This document shows positions 1-10,897 of a DNA stretch of 64,000 bases, in pieces. Origin of the DNA: Roseobacter ponti (GTDB lineage: Bacteria; Pseudomonadota; Alphaproteobacteria; Rhodobacterales; Rhodobacteraceae); contig NZ_CP048788.1 of assembly GCF_012932215.1 (NCBI RefSeq), forward strand, positions 1 to 64,000, written 5' to 3'. The notes under the pieces were generated by a model. It did no database searches and had not been told where the DNA came from. It saw only the letters and a program-made list of their open reading frames with translations. The position numbers were made by a program, and so were the translations under genes. How positions within the stretch are numbered: position 1 is the first letter of the stretch; each line of letters opens with the position of its first letter.

Positions 1-1359
1 ATGACAAACGAAATGTGGGGACAGTTGAGGCAGCGGCTGCAGAAGACCGTAGGGCAGAATAACTTCAAGGCGTGGATCGAACCGATAGAATTCCGGTCCG
101 CTGACGACGGGATCGCCGTCTTTCACGTGCCAACCAATTTTCTGGGCAATTACGTCAATCAGAACTACGCCGATATCATTCTGCACGAAGTGCGGGCCAG
201 ATCTCCCGAAGTGCGCCGACTGAAGTTTGTAGTGCCCGCCCGCACCGTCGAGACCGAGGCCGCCAATACCGATACCGTGATCCACCGCGCCGCGCGCCAG
301 GTACAGAACGGCTCTGCGCTGACCACTGCCCCGCTCGATACCCGCTTTACCTTTGACTCTTTTGTTGTAGGCAAGCCGAACGAGCTTGCTCATGCCGCGG
401 CAAAACGCGTGGCAGAGGGTGGACCCGTCACGTTTAACCCGCTCTTTCTCTACGGCGGCGTCGGACTTGGCAAAACGCATCTGATGCATGCGATCGCCCA
501 TGAGCTGCGCCTGCGGCGTCCGGAACTGAATGTACTCTATCTCTCCGCCGAGCAGTTCATGTATCGTTTTGTCCAGGCTCTGCGTGATCGTAAGATGATG
601 GATTTCAAAGAGATTTTCCGATCAGTAGACGTTCTGATGGTGGATGACGTGCAGTTCATCGCCGGAAAAGGCAGCACGCAGGAAGAGTTTTTCCATACTT
701 TCAACGCGCTGGTGGATCAGAACAAACAGATCATCATTTCCGGTGACCGCGCCCCTGGCGAGATCAAGGATATGGAAGAGCGCGTCAAATCGCGTCTTCA
801 GTGTGGTCTGGTCGTTGATCTGCATCCCACAGATTACGAGCTGCGTCTGGGCATCCTGCAGAGCAAGGTAGAGCAGCAGCGCGTCAACTATCCGGGTCTG
901 GAAGTCGAAAACGGCGTTCTGGAGTTCCTTGCACACCGTATCTCGACAAATGTCCGGGTGCTGGAGGGCGCGCTGACGCGGCTGTTCGCTTTTGCCTCTC
1001 TGGTCGGGCGCGAGATCAATATGGAACTGACGCAGGATTGCCTGTCTGACGTGCTCCGCGCCTCTGAGCGCAAAATCACCGTCGAGGAAATTCAGCGCAA
1101 GGTCAGCGATCACTATAATATCCGTCTGAGCGATATGATCGGTCCCAAACGGCTGCGGTCTTATGCACGGCCCCGTCAGGTGGCGATGTATCTGTGCAAA
1201 AAGATGACATCGCGGTCGCTGCCCGAGATCGGGCGCCGGTTTGGCGGTCGTGATCACACCACCGTCATGCACGGTGTGAAACGCATCGAAGAGCTCAAGG
1301 TGCAGGACGGACAGATCGCCGAGGATCTGGAGCTGTTGCGCCGCGCCCTCGAAGAGTAA
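1..1359 (+). CDS. dnaA: Chromosomal replication initiator protein DnaA
   Basis: DnaA binds DnaA boxes at oriC, melts the origin and loads the replicative helicase. The 452-residue product has the N-terminal DnaB-interaction domain, a short linker, an AAA+ core with Walker A GGVGLGKTH (about residues 152-160) and Walker B LMVDDVQF, and a C-terminal DNA-binding domain with the signature GGRDHTTVMHG near residue 420. The window begins on its ATG, and MTNEMWGQL is a normal family start, so the gene looks complete. Its promoter and the origin would lie outside the window. dnaN follows after 141 bp. Confidence 0.97.
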   Translation: MTNEMWGQLRQRLQKTVGQNNFKAWIEPIEFRSADDGIAVFHVPTNFLGNYVNQNYADIILHEVRARSPEVRRLKFVVPARTVETEAANTDTVIHRAARQVQNGSALTTAPLDTRFTFDSFVVGKPNELAHAAAKRVAEGGPVTFNPLFLYGGVGLGKTHLMHAIAHELRLRRPELNVLYLSAEQFMYRFVQALRDRKMMDFKEIFRSVDVLMVDDVQFIAGKGSTQEEFFHTFNALVDQNKQIIISGDRAPGEIKDMEERVKSRLQCGLVVDLHPTDYELRLGILQSKVEQQRVNYPGLEVENGVLEFLAHRISTNVRVLEGALTRLFAFASLVGREINMELTQDCLSDVLRASERKITVEEIQRKVSDHYNIRLSDMIGPKRLRSYARPRQVAMYLCKKMTSRSLPEIGRRFGGRDHTTVMHGVKRIEELKVQDGQIAEDLELLRRALEE

Positions 1360-1500
1360 TTTATAAAAGGCCTGCAGCGCTTTGAGGGTGCTGCGGGTCT
1401 TGACGCCCTGCCCGGTTCCGACGACTAATCCATAAAAGTCTTGTGAAGTCGGAGGAACTGGTTAACGTGCCTTTCCCGACCGTCGATAGGAAGTGGCATA

Positions 1501-2619
1501 ATGAAGATCAGCATCGAACGCGCAGCCCTGCTCAAAGCCGTGTCTCAGGCACAGTCGGTTGTGGAACGGCGCAACACAATTCCGATCCTCGCAAATGTGC
1601 TGATCGAAGCCGAAGGCAGCGATGCGACCTTCCGCGCAACAGATCTTGATATCGAGGTTGTCGACAAGGCACCGGCCCAGGTCGAACGCGCCGGAGCGAC
1701 CACGGTGGCAGCAACCACACTGCACGAGATTGTGCGCAAACTGCCCGACGGGGCGCTGGTCACGCTGACCGCAGACAGCGCTACGGGGCGGCTGACCGTC
1801 GAGGCCGGCAGATCGAATTTCTCGCTGGCCACGCTGCCGAAAGACGACTTTCCGGTAATGGCCTCCTCTGAGTACGCCTCAAATTTTTCAGCACCTGCGC
1901 CCGTATTACGGCGGCTTTTCGATAAATCGAAATTCGCGATCTCGACGGAAGAGACCCGGTATTACCTGAACGGTGTTTACATGCATGTCTCGGATGCCGA
2001 AGGCGGCCGGGTGCTGCGCTGTGTGGCCACCGACGGGCATCGGCTGGCTCGGATTGACGCGGACCTGCCGGAGGGCGCCGCCGACATGCCGGGCGTCATC
2101 GTGCCGCGCAAAACAGTTGGCGAGCTGCGCAAACTGCTTGATGACGATGAGATGAAAATCGCCGTATCCGTCTCCGAGACCAAGGTGCGCTTTGCCACGC
2201 CTGACATCACGCTGACCTCCAAAGTGATCGACGGGACCTTCCCCGATTACACGCGCGTCATTCCGCAGGGCAACACCCGCAAGATGGAGGTGGATGCCGC
2301 CGATTTTGCCCGCGCCGTGGACCGTGTTGCCACTGTGAGTTCAGAGCGGTCACGCGCAGTGAAACTGCAACTCGACGAAGACCGGCTGGTGCTTTCGGTG
2401 AATGCACCGGATTCGGGTGCCGCTGAAGAAGAACTGGCCGTGGCCTACGGCGACGAGCGGCTGGAGATCGGCTTTAACGCCAAGTATCTGCTGGAGATTG
2501 CAAGCCAGGTCGATCGCGAAAACGCCGTCTTTCTCTTTAACTCGTCGGGCGATCCGACGCTGATGCGGGAAGGCAATGATCAGTCGGCGGTCTATGTTGT
2601 CATGCCGATGCGCGTCTGA
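1501..2619 (+). CDS. dnaN: DNA polymerase III beta subunit (sliding clamp)
   Basis: The beta clamp encircles DNA and tethers polymerase III and repair proteins. At 372 residues it has the family's normal length, starts MKISIERAALLKAV, and ends with the family-typical VVMPMRV. It follows dnaA by 141 bp; that gap holds an imperfect hairpin near 1370-1400 and an AGGAAG ribosome-binding site before the ATG, so dnaN may have its own promoter as well as read-through. recF begins 47 bp downstream, the standard replication-core order. Confidence 0.97.
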   Translation: MKISIERAALLKAVSQAQSVVERRNTIPILANVLIEAEGSDATFRATDLDIEVVDKAPAQVERAGATTVAATTLHEIVRKLPDGALVTLTADSATGRLTVEAGRSNFSLATLPKDDFPVMASSEYASNFSAPAPVLRRLFDKSKFAISTEETRYYLNGVYMHVSDAEGGRVLRCVATDGHRLARIDADLPEGAADMPGVIVPRKTVGELRKLLDDDEMKIAVSVSETKVRFATPDITLTSKVIDGTFPDYTRVIPQGNTRKMEVDAADFARAVDRVATVSSERSRAVKLQLDEDRLVLSVNAPDSGAAEEELAVAYGDERLEIGFNAKYLLEIASQVDRENAVFLFNSSGDPTLMREGNDQSAVYVVMPMRV

Positions 2620-2666
2620 CGATTGCCGCCGGCGCTCCGGTCTGACGCCGGAAGAAACGGGCCGAC

Positions 2667-3773
2667 ATGCAGCTGTGCCTGAACTCCCTTATGATTTCGC
2701 ATTTCCGCTCGCATAAAGTCGCGCGGATGGAACCTGATGCGCGACCTGTGGCGCTCTTCGGACCGAACGGGGCGGGCAAGACCAACATTCTGGAGGCGGT
2801 GTCGCTCTTTTCGCCGGGGCGCGGACTGCGCCGGGCCAGCGCGCAGGATATGGCGCGTCGCCCCGAGGCGCTGGGGTGGAAGATCACCGGCGGGCTGCGT
2901 TCGTTACACCAGCTGCATGAGATCGAGATCTGGTCCGAAGAGGGTGCCGCCCGACAGGTCAGGATCGACGGCAAGGCCGCCGCGCAAACGGCGCTGGGTC
3001 GGGTCGCGCGGGTGCTCTGGCTGATTCCGGCAATGGACCGGCTGTGGATCGAGGGCGCTGAGGGACGCCGGCGGTTTCTGGACCGGATGACGCTGAGTTT
3101 CGAGCCCGCGCACGCCGAGGCCTCGCTCGCCTGGGAAAAGGCCATGCGCGAACGCAACCGCCTGCTCAAGGATATGGTGCGCGATCCGGCCTGGTACGGC
3201 GTGCTGGAAGCGCAGCTTGCCACGGCGGGTGTGGCCATTGATGCCAACCGGCGCGCGGCGCTGCAACAGCTTGAGGCCGCCCAAGCGGATGCCGGCACTT
3301 CCTTTCCGGCAGCCACCCTGGAGCTTGTGCACGGCGAGGAGGACCTGCCGGGCAGCGAGGAAGACCTGCGCCGCGCGCTGTCAGATAACCGGGCGCGCGA
3401 CATGACGGCGGGGCGCACGCTGATCGGGCCGCACAGGGCGGATCTCATCGGCACCTATGCCTCCAAGGGCGTACCGGCGCGGGACTGCTCGACCGGCGAG
3501 CAGAAGGCGCTGCTGGTCTCGCTGATCCTCGCCAATGCCCGGGCGCTCGCGCGGGATTTCGGCGCGCCGCCGCTGTTATTACTCGATGAGGTCGCGGCAC
3601 ATCTTGATGCTGACAGGCGGGCCGCCCTTTATGATGAGATCGTGGCCCTCGGGGCACAGGCCTGGATGACCGGGACAGAAATCAACCTTTTCGAGGCGAT
3701 GGGCCCGCGGGCGCAGTACTTTGAGGTTACCGAAACGGACGGGGTGTCACAGGTCGCTACTGCTGATGTATAG
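2667..3773 (+). CDS. recF: DNA replication and repair ATPase RecF
   Basis: RecF is an SMC-like ATPase that helps load RecA at gapped DNA with RecO and RecR. The 368-residue protein shows Walker A FGPNGAGKTN near residues 31-40, an ABC-type signature STGEQKALL, and Walker B LLLLDEVAAHLD near the C-terminus. It lies 47 bp after dnaN, on the same strand, and is probably co-transcribed. The first ATG with conserved sequence (MQLCLNSLMISHFRS) was taken as the start. Confidence 0.95.
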   Translation: MQLCLNSLMISHFRSHKVARMEPDARPVALFGPNGAGKTNILEAVSLFSPGRGLRRASAQDMARRPEALGWKITGGLRSLHQLHEIEIWSEEGAARQVRIDGKAAAQTALGRVARVLWLIPAMDRLWIEGAEGRRRFLDRMTLSFEPAHAEASLAWEKAMRERNRLLKDMVRDPAWYGVLEAQLATAGVAIDANRRAALQQLEAAQADAGTSFPAATLELVHGEEDLPGSEEDLRRALSDNRARDMTAGRTLIGPHRADLIGTYASKGVPARDCSTGEQKALLVSLILANARALARDFGAPPLLLLDEVAAHLDADRRAALYDEIVALGAQAWMTGTEINLFEAMGPRAQYFEVTETDGVSQVATADV

Positions 3774-3815
3774 AAACTCAGGACCAACCCGGCCTTTCGC
3801 GAATGCAACTACGAA

Positions 3816-4436
3816 ATGACAATTTCCGGGGCCGATCTGCTGCTCTATGCCGGTGCGCTGGTGATTCTTTTTCTCACACCCGGACCCGTGTGGCTCGCGC
3901 TGATGGCACGCGCACTCTCGGGCGGGTTCGCAGCGGCCTGGCCGCTGGCCTTCGGTGTTGCGGTGGGCGATATTCTCTGGCCGCTGGTGGCTGTGCTGGG
4001 CATCACGTGGATCCTGTCGGTGTTCGATGTTTTCATGCTGGTGCTGCGGTGGGTCGCCTGCGGGGTGTTCATCATCATGGGTCTGATGCTGATCCGGCAC
4101 GCGGGGCAGAAGATCAGTACCGACAGCCGCCTGACCCGCCCCGGCATCAGGGCCGGTTTCATGGCGGGTATCATTGCAATCCTCGGGAACCCGAAGGCCG
4201 TTCTGTTTTACATCGGCGTGCTGCCAGGGTTCTTTGATCTGCGCGGGATCACCCCGGTCGATATCACTGCGATCATTGCGATGTCGGTCACAGTACCGCT
4301 TGCGGGCAACCTCATTCTGGCCGCCTGCGTCGGCAAAATTCGAGCGGCAGTGACCCGGCCCGAAACGCTGCGCCGGATCAATATCGGCTCGGGCGTTGCG
4401 CTGATCCTTGTTGGTGTGCTCATCCCGGTGCTCTGA
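3816..4436 (+). CDS. LysE/RhtB family amino-acid exporter
   Basis: The 206-residue, very hydrophobic protein has the LysE/RhtB pattern: an N-terminal segment with LTPGPVWLALMARALSGG, about six membrane segments, and the conserved GNPKAVLFYIGVLPGFF motif in the middle. Family members export amino acids or their derivatives across the inner membrane; the substrate cannot be read from sequence. It sits between recF (42 bp upstream) and gyrB, which are often adjacent in relatives, so it looks like an insertion into the replication core. Confidence 0.85.
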   Translation: MTISGADLLLYAGALVILFLTPGPVWLALMARALSGGFAAAWPLAFGVAVGDILWPLVAVLGITWILSVFDVFMLVLRWVACGVFIIMGLMLIRHAGQKISTDSRLTRPGIRAGFMAGIIAILGNPKAVLFYIGVLPGFFDLRGITPVDITAIIAMSVTVPLAGNLILAACVGKIRAAVTRPETLRRINIGSGVALILVGVLIPVL

Positions 4437-4457
4437 CACAAAATCTTGTGCCATTAG

Positions 4458-6929
<2,472 letters not shown>

Positions 6930-7308
6930 TCCGGTTTTGGGACGCTCAGTCTGCTCGCGCTCCGAAATGGTCCCGAGGCAGAACTGAATACTTGTGGCGT
7001 CGGGACGCATCCGCCGGGCCTGGTGTTGCCGGACCGGTCCCATCGTCGCTCAGGCAGGTGCACGAACCTGACCCTTCTCCAATACGCTACACCGTGTACC
7101 ATATGGCAGGGTATGTCTTAGAGTCCTCGGACCAGATGACTTCAACTGGCACAACGCCGGACCGGCCTGTGCATCCGACCCTGTCAGGCGCAGTAAACCA
7201 TGCGTCCTGCACCCCGGAAACTGCCCGGGTCAGGCCAGAACCCTGATGACACATTGACGCCGGTCTGGGCGGCGGTCAGTCTGGTAGCAGAACCACGAGG
7301 GCAGGAAG
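6930..7308. other. 379-bp intergenic region between gyrB and the MOSC gene
   Basis: No convincing gene or RNA is seen. It contains two spaced GGGAC/GTCCC inverted pairs (6939-6943 with 6970-6974; 7002-7006 with 7037-7041) that could fold but lack a T-run. A short palindrome, TACACCGTGTA at 7088-7098, is next to a CATATG and could be an operator. TTGACG near 7253 has no good matching -10. A conventional gyrB terminator was not found. Confidence 0.4.
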
Positions 7309-8079
7309 ATGCAGGCAACGGTCGAAACACTGAACGTATTCCCGGTCAAGGGCATGTCCGCGACACGCCTGGATCACGTCGTTCTGAGCCCGGGCGAGGG
7401 TGTTCCCGGCGACAGGCTGTTCGGTTTTGCGCGCCCCGGGTCGGGTTTCAACCCCGCTGCGCCAGAACCACTGCCCAAGGAAAAGTTTGTCGTGCTTGCG
7501 AAAGAAGCCGAACTGGCCGGTCTCAGAACGGAATTTCTGGACGGTACGTTGCAGATTACCGGGGCCGCAGGCACCACCGTTTTTGATATGAACGACCCTG
7601 CAGGCCGGCAGGCCGCCGCGCAGTATCTTCATGCGGTGCTGGAACTCCGAGAGGATACGCCGCCCGAATTCGTGTCAGCCGCACCACATCGCTTTACCGA
7701 TGTATCTGTCGTATCACCGCAGATGATGAATGCGGTATCTCTGCTCAATCTCGAGACGCTGCGGGCCTTTGAAGCGGCCACAGGTGAGAATATTTCTCCC
7801 GACCGGTTCCGTGCAAATATCGTCTTCTCGGGAGTACCTGCCTGGTCGGAGATGCAGGATACCGGCATGGAAATCGCGCTGGGTGATGTTGTTGTGCGGA
7901 CCATCCTGCGCACGCAAAGATGCGCCGCCACCGAGGTAAACCCGGAGACGGCAGAGCGCGACCTTAAGGTGCCCTACCTGCTGCGCCGCACCTATGGGCA
8001 TATGGATATGGGCGTTTACGCGGAGGTCATAGCGGGCGGTACTCTGAGGACCGGAGATCAGGTGGCGATCAGACTGTGA
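7309..8079 (+). CDS. MOSC domain-containing protein
   Basis: The 256-residue protein has an N-terminal MOSC-N (beta-barrel) region beginning VETLNVFPVKGMSA and a C-terminal MOSC domain with a conserved cysteine in LRTQRCAATEVNPET. MOSC proteins, including the C-terminal part of molybdenum-cofactor sulfurase and mARC-type enzymes, bind molybdenum cofactor or carry sulfur. The exact substrate here is not evident. It stands alone, with a GGCAGGAAG ribosome-binding site before the ATG and a convergent cyclase gene downstream. Confidence 0.8.
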   Translation: MQATVETLNVFPVKGMSATRLDHVVLSPGEGVPGDRLFGFARPGSGFNPAAPEPLPKEKFVVLAKEAELAGLRTEFLDGTLQITGAAGTTVFDMNDPAGRQAAAQYLHAVLELREDTPPEFVSAAPHRFTDVSVVSPQMMNAVSLLNLETLRAFEAATGENISPDRFRANIVFSGVPAWSEMQDTGMEIALGDVVVRTILRTQRCAATEVNPETAERDLKVPYLLRRTYGHMDMGVYAEVIAGGTLRTGDQVAIRL

Positions 8080-8172
8080 TGTGACGCCTGCGTCCCCCGT
8101 AACATCCTGAGCCGATATGGACCGGATCGGGCACAGACGACCACGCTGTTCAGGCTGCCGGACCTGTCCCCG

Positions 8173-9981
8173 TCACAGTACAGCCCCGGCACTGAATGCC
8201 AGAACACTGACCTCCCCCATACGCCCTCGTATTGAAACGTCGCGTGCGATGGCCCGGTCGAGCACGGACGGATCTGACAGGGCATCAGCAAAATCGCGAC
8301 TGACAACGATAACCGCGGCCTCGGACTTGGCGACTTCCATAAGCCGGCTTGCGAGGTTCACGCTGTCGCCTGTCACTGTCACCTGCTGGTGGCTTTCTGC
8401 GCCCAGCCGGGAAAGTGTGACCGGTCCTGCATGAAGGCCGATGCGACACCCGGCGGTCACGTTATGAAGTCCGGCAGGGTGGTAGTCCGACAGTGCTTTG
8501 ACGAGAGCGAAGGATGCATCCAGCGCATTGTCCGCAGCCCGGCCCGGTGTGCTTTCTGTGAGCCCGAAGACTGCAAGGGCGCCGTCGCCCATATAGTTCA
8601 GCACACTGCCCTCGCGGGTTTCCACAGCCGCCGTGGTCAGAGCGTGAAAGTCGCGCAGCAACAGCCTTGTGCCTTCGGTGCCAAGCTGCTGTGACAATCC
8701 GGTAAACCCGGTCAGATCCACGAAGAGTATCACCAGATCGCGCTCCTGCGGCACGGACAGATACTCCGGGTCCTGCTCGATCCGGCTGGCCAGGGCGGGT
8801 GACTGAAACCGCCGTAAAGAGGCAGCCGCACGCGCAGAGCGGCCCGCTTCGCTGCGTTCCCGGGTATAGCGCATCGCGCCGGCAATCAGAACCGGCGGCA
8901 GAGCGGCCGCCAGCGGCAGGGCCGCGCTCATCCAGATGCCGGCCGTAAAAAGCGTCATTACACCCGCGAGCGACACAGCGATCAGACCCAGCGCCGCAGG
9001 AATGCCACGCGGCAGGGGCAGCATCAGCACGACAAGCACCGACAGCACGGTCAGCACCAGAGCATGCACGGCATCCCAGGCCCGAGTGTGCGCATCGTGG
9101 CGCAGGGTCTGTCCGCTGATCAGCTGCGAGGTGATTGTCGCGATCACCTCCACCCCCGGCATATCTGCGTCAAAAGGGGTGGGAAAGCGGTCGCCGACAG
9201 CCGACGCAGTAAAGCCAAGTACTACGAGGCGGCCTTCAAGCGCGTCGGGCTGCGGGCCTTCCAGCAGGCTGCCGGCGCTGATCGCCGGAACGGTCCCTGA
9301 GGGGCCGGCAAAACGCACCGGCAGAAAAAACCCGTCTTCGAGGTGAAAGGTCCGCTGTCCCAGACGCAGCCCGCCATCGGCAAATTCGGCCCGTGCACCG
9401 GTAAAAACCTGTGCGGCCTGAAGCACGAGTGCAGCGTGGATCTGACCGTCCGAGACCAGAATGAGCGGTGCGAAACGCGGCGTGCCGAACGCGTCGGCTG
9501 AGAGGTTCACCACACCCACACGCGCTGCCTCGCGAAAGACCGGCTGTGGCAGCAGGACTTCGCTTTCATCGCCGCTGAATCGCGCAGCGGCTGCGATTGC
9601 GGTCGGCAAAGCGCCCAGCGCGCCTGCAAGGGCCGCGTCTGTTTCCGGGTCGCCCTCGTCGGCCAGAACCACGTCGAGGGCCAGGCCCCGGGCCCCGCTG
9701 GCGGCGATGTTGCGGATGATCCGGGCCAGTCTTTGCCGGTTGTCGCCCGATGCGGCGTCTGTTGCCAGGGTTTCATCGTCAACAGCGACGATGACCACAG
9801 CAGGGTCGGTTTCCTGCACACCAGCCAGCCGGTGGCGCAGATCAAGCAACCTGTAATCGATGGATTGCGTGACCCGGGTATCACCCTGCATATGCGGCAC
9901 CGCGAGCGCCAGCGACCAGAGCGCCGCCCCCGCCAGCGCCGCACACAGAGCCAGCCAGCGGCGCAGTCTGCCTGAAATCAT
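8173..9981 (-). CDS. CHASE2-domain adenylate/guanylate cyclase
   Basis: This class III nucleotide cyclase should make a cyclic nucleotide in the cytoplasm in response to an extracytoplasmic cue. Of 602 residues, the N-terminus has one membrane segment (about 9-28), then a periplasmic CHASE2 domain (VVIVAVDDETL, VLADEGDPETD), two or three further membrane segments, and a C-terminal cyclase domain. The metal-binding aspartates are visible in FVDLTGFTG and YMGDGALAVFG, and the nucleotide site in TGDSVNLASRL. The start chosen (MISGRLRRW) is 7 bp after the stop of the FecR gene; an upstream in-frame ATG at 10023 would overlap it and give 616 residues. Confidence 0.88.
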   Translation of the reverse strand: MISGRLRRWLALCAALAGAALWSLALAVPHMQGDTRVTQSIDYRLLDLRHRLAGVQETDPAVVIVAVDDETLATDAASGDNRQRLARIIRNIAASGARGLALDVVLADEGDPETDAALAGALGALPTAIAAAARFSGDESEVLLPQPVFREAARVGVVNLSADAFGTPRFAPLILVSDGQIHAALVLQAAQVFTGARAEFADGGLRLGQRTFHLEDGFFLPVRFAGPSGTVPAISAGSLLEGPQPDALEGRLVVLGFTASAVGDRFPTPFDADMPGVEVIATITSQLISGQTLRHDAHTRAWDAVHALVLTVLSVLVVLMLPLPRGIPAALGLIAVSLAGVMTLFTAGIWMSAALPLAAALPPVLIAGAMRYTRERSEAGRSARAAASLRRFQSPALASRIEQDPEYLSVPQERDLVILFVDLTGFTGLSQQLGTEGTRLLLRDFHALTTAAVETREGSVLNYMGDGALAVFGLTESTPGRAADNALDASFALVKALSDYHPAGLHNVTAGCRIGLHAGPVTLSRLGAESHQQVTVTGDSVNLASRLMEVAKSEAAVIVVSRDFADALSDPSVLDRAIARDVSIRGRMGEVSVLAFSAGAVL

Positions 9982-9988
9982 TGCAACA

Positions 9989-10513
9989 TCATCGGCCGAA
10001 GCGTGCCAGAAGCGCTGCGACACGCGTCGCGGACCAGCGCGCCGTCGTCAGCGGTTCTTCTGCGCTGACATCAGCACCCTCGCCCGGTCCGAGCGTCACG
10101 ATTGCCCCGTCGTCACCGGCTTTGCGGACTTCAACTTCCCCTTCAATAACAAAAACGGAGGTTCTTTCTGCTTCAGCATCAACCACATAGGTCGTTCCCC
10201 GCACAGCGGCGATGGCATGCGGCGTGCGGATCTGTGTGGACGGGCTGCCCGGCAGAACGTCAAGCAGGATGGCGCCGCCTTCCAGCTCGATGGCGCGGGG
10301 CGGTGCGGTTCCGGGGCGCGAAATGATCGTGACATCTGCCTGCTTTTCGCGCTCTACCGTCAGTGTTCCGCTGCAGCTGATGACATCGGTCCGGGGCGTG
10401 GCGCCCTCTGCGCGGCTGCAGGTCTCCTGCGCCCCTGCGGCACTCGCACCAAGGCTGAGTGCGCAGCAGAGAGATACGCAGGGCAAAGCGGATATCAAAT
10501 GTCGGAGCATCAT
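9989..10513 (-). CDS. Secreted FecR-domain protein
   Basis: The 174-residue protein starts with two methionines and a signal peptide ending near ASAAGAQ. It carries a FecR-like beta domain with the typical stretch TPHAIAAVRGTTYVVD followed by TSVFVIEGEVEV. FecR domains in such stand-alone proteins are extracytoplasmic and probably sense or bind ligands. It is 7 bp upstream of the CHASE2 cyclase in the same direction, so the two are likely co-transcribed, and the FecR protein may feed the signal to the CHASE2 domain. Two cysteines (in ETCSRA and ISCSGT) could form a disulfide. Confidence 0.8.
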   Translation of the reverse strand: MMLRHLISALPCVSLCCALSLGASAAGAQETCSRAEGATPRTDVISCSGTLTVEREKQADVTIISRPGTAPPRAIELEGGAILLDVLPGSPSTQIRTPHAIAAVRGTTYVVDAEAERTSVFVIEGEVEVRKAGDDGAIVTLGPGEGADVSAEEPLTTARWSATRVAALLARFGR

Positions 10514-10897
10514 ATCATGAGCCCTTCAGGTCGGTATGGCGCGCAACGTGAGCTGAAAATCTGAGGACAGTCTATTGCAACACCCCGGCCCCAGCCAGCG
10601 GTTTTCACAGACACTGCAACCGGTGGCCGGCTTTTCACCGCACATCGCCGGGATATCCGACAGGAAAAAAGCGCAGGCAACTGCAAGGCTGATGCAGTGC
10701 TGCACACCCCGCTGGTGCTGTCCGGCCGCGACACTGTTTTATGGTCTGGTGCTCAGAAGGATCGCCGAACCGAAACGCTTTGCAATACCCCTTGCTGCGC
10801 ATAGTCTTTCCGGAACAGCGGTCCGTGCGTCTGTGGCATCGGTGCCCGGAGCATCTCCCGAATGACACGGGCCCCGACATGATCAGGAAAGCACCCT
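10514..10897. other. 384-bp divergent intergenic region before sauS
   Basis: This separates the minus-strand fecR-cyclase pair from plus-strand sauS, so it must hold two promoters. No convincing gene or structured RNA is seen; short reading frames here have no family features. A perfect short inverted repeat, TGCAG-TG-CTGCA at 10692-10703, could be an operator. A weak TTGCAA-N16-TAGTCT promoter candidate lies near 10780-10810. No regulator gene of the SauR type is adjacent. Confidence 0.4.

Noticed and set aside
1460-1465. TTAAC near dnaN as a possible CtrA site
   Set aside because: The partner TTAA seven bases upstream is missing, so it is only a half-site.
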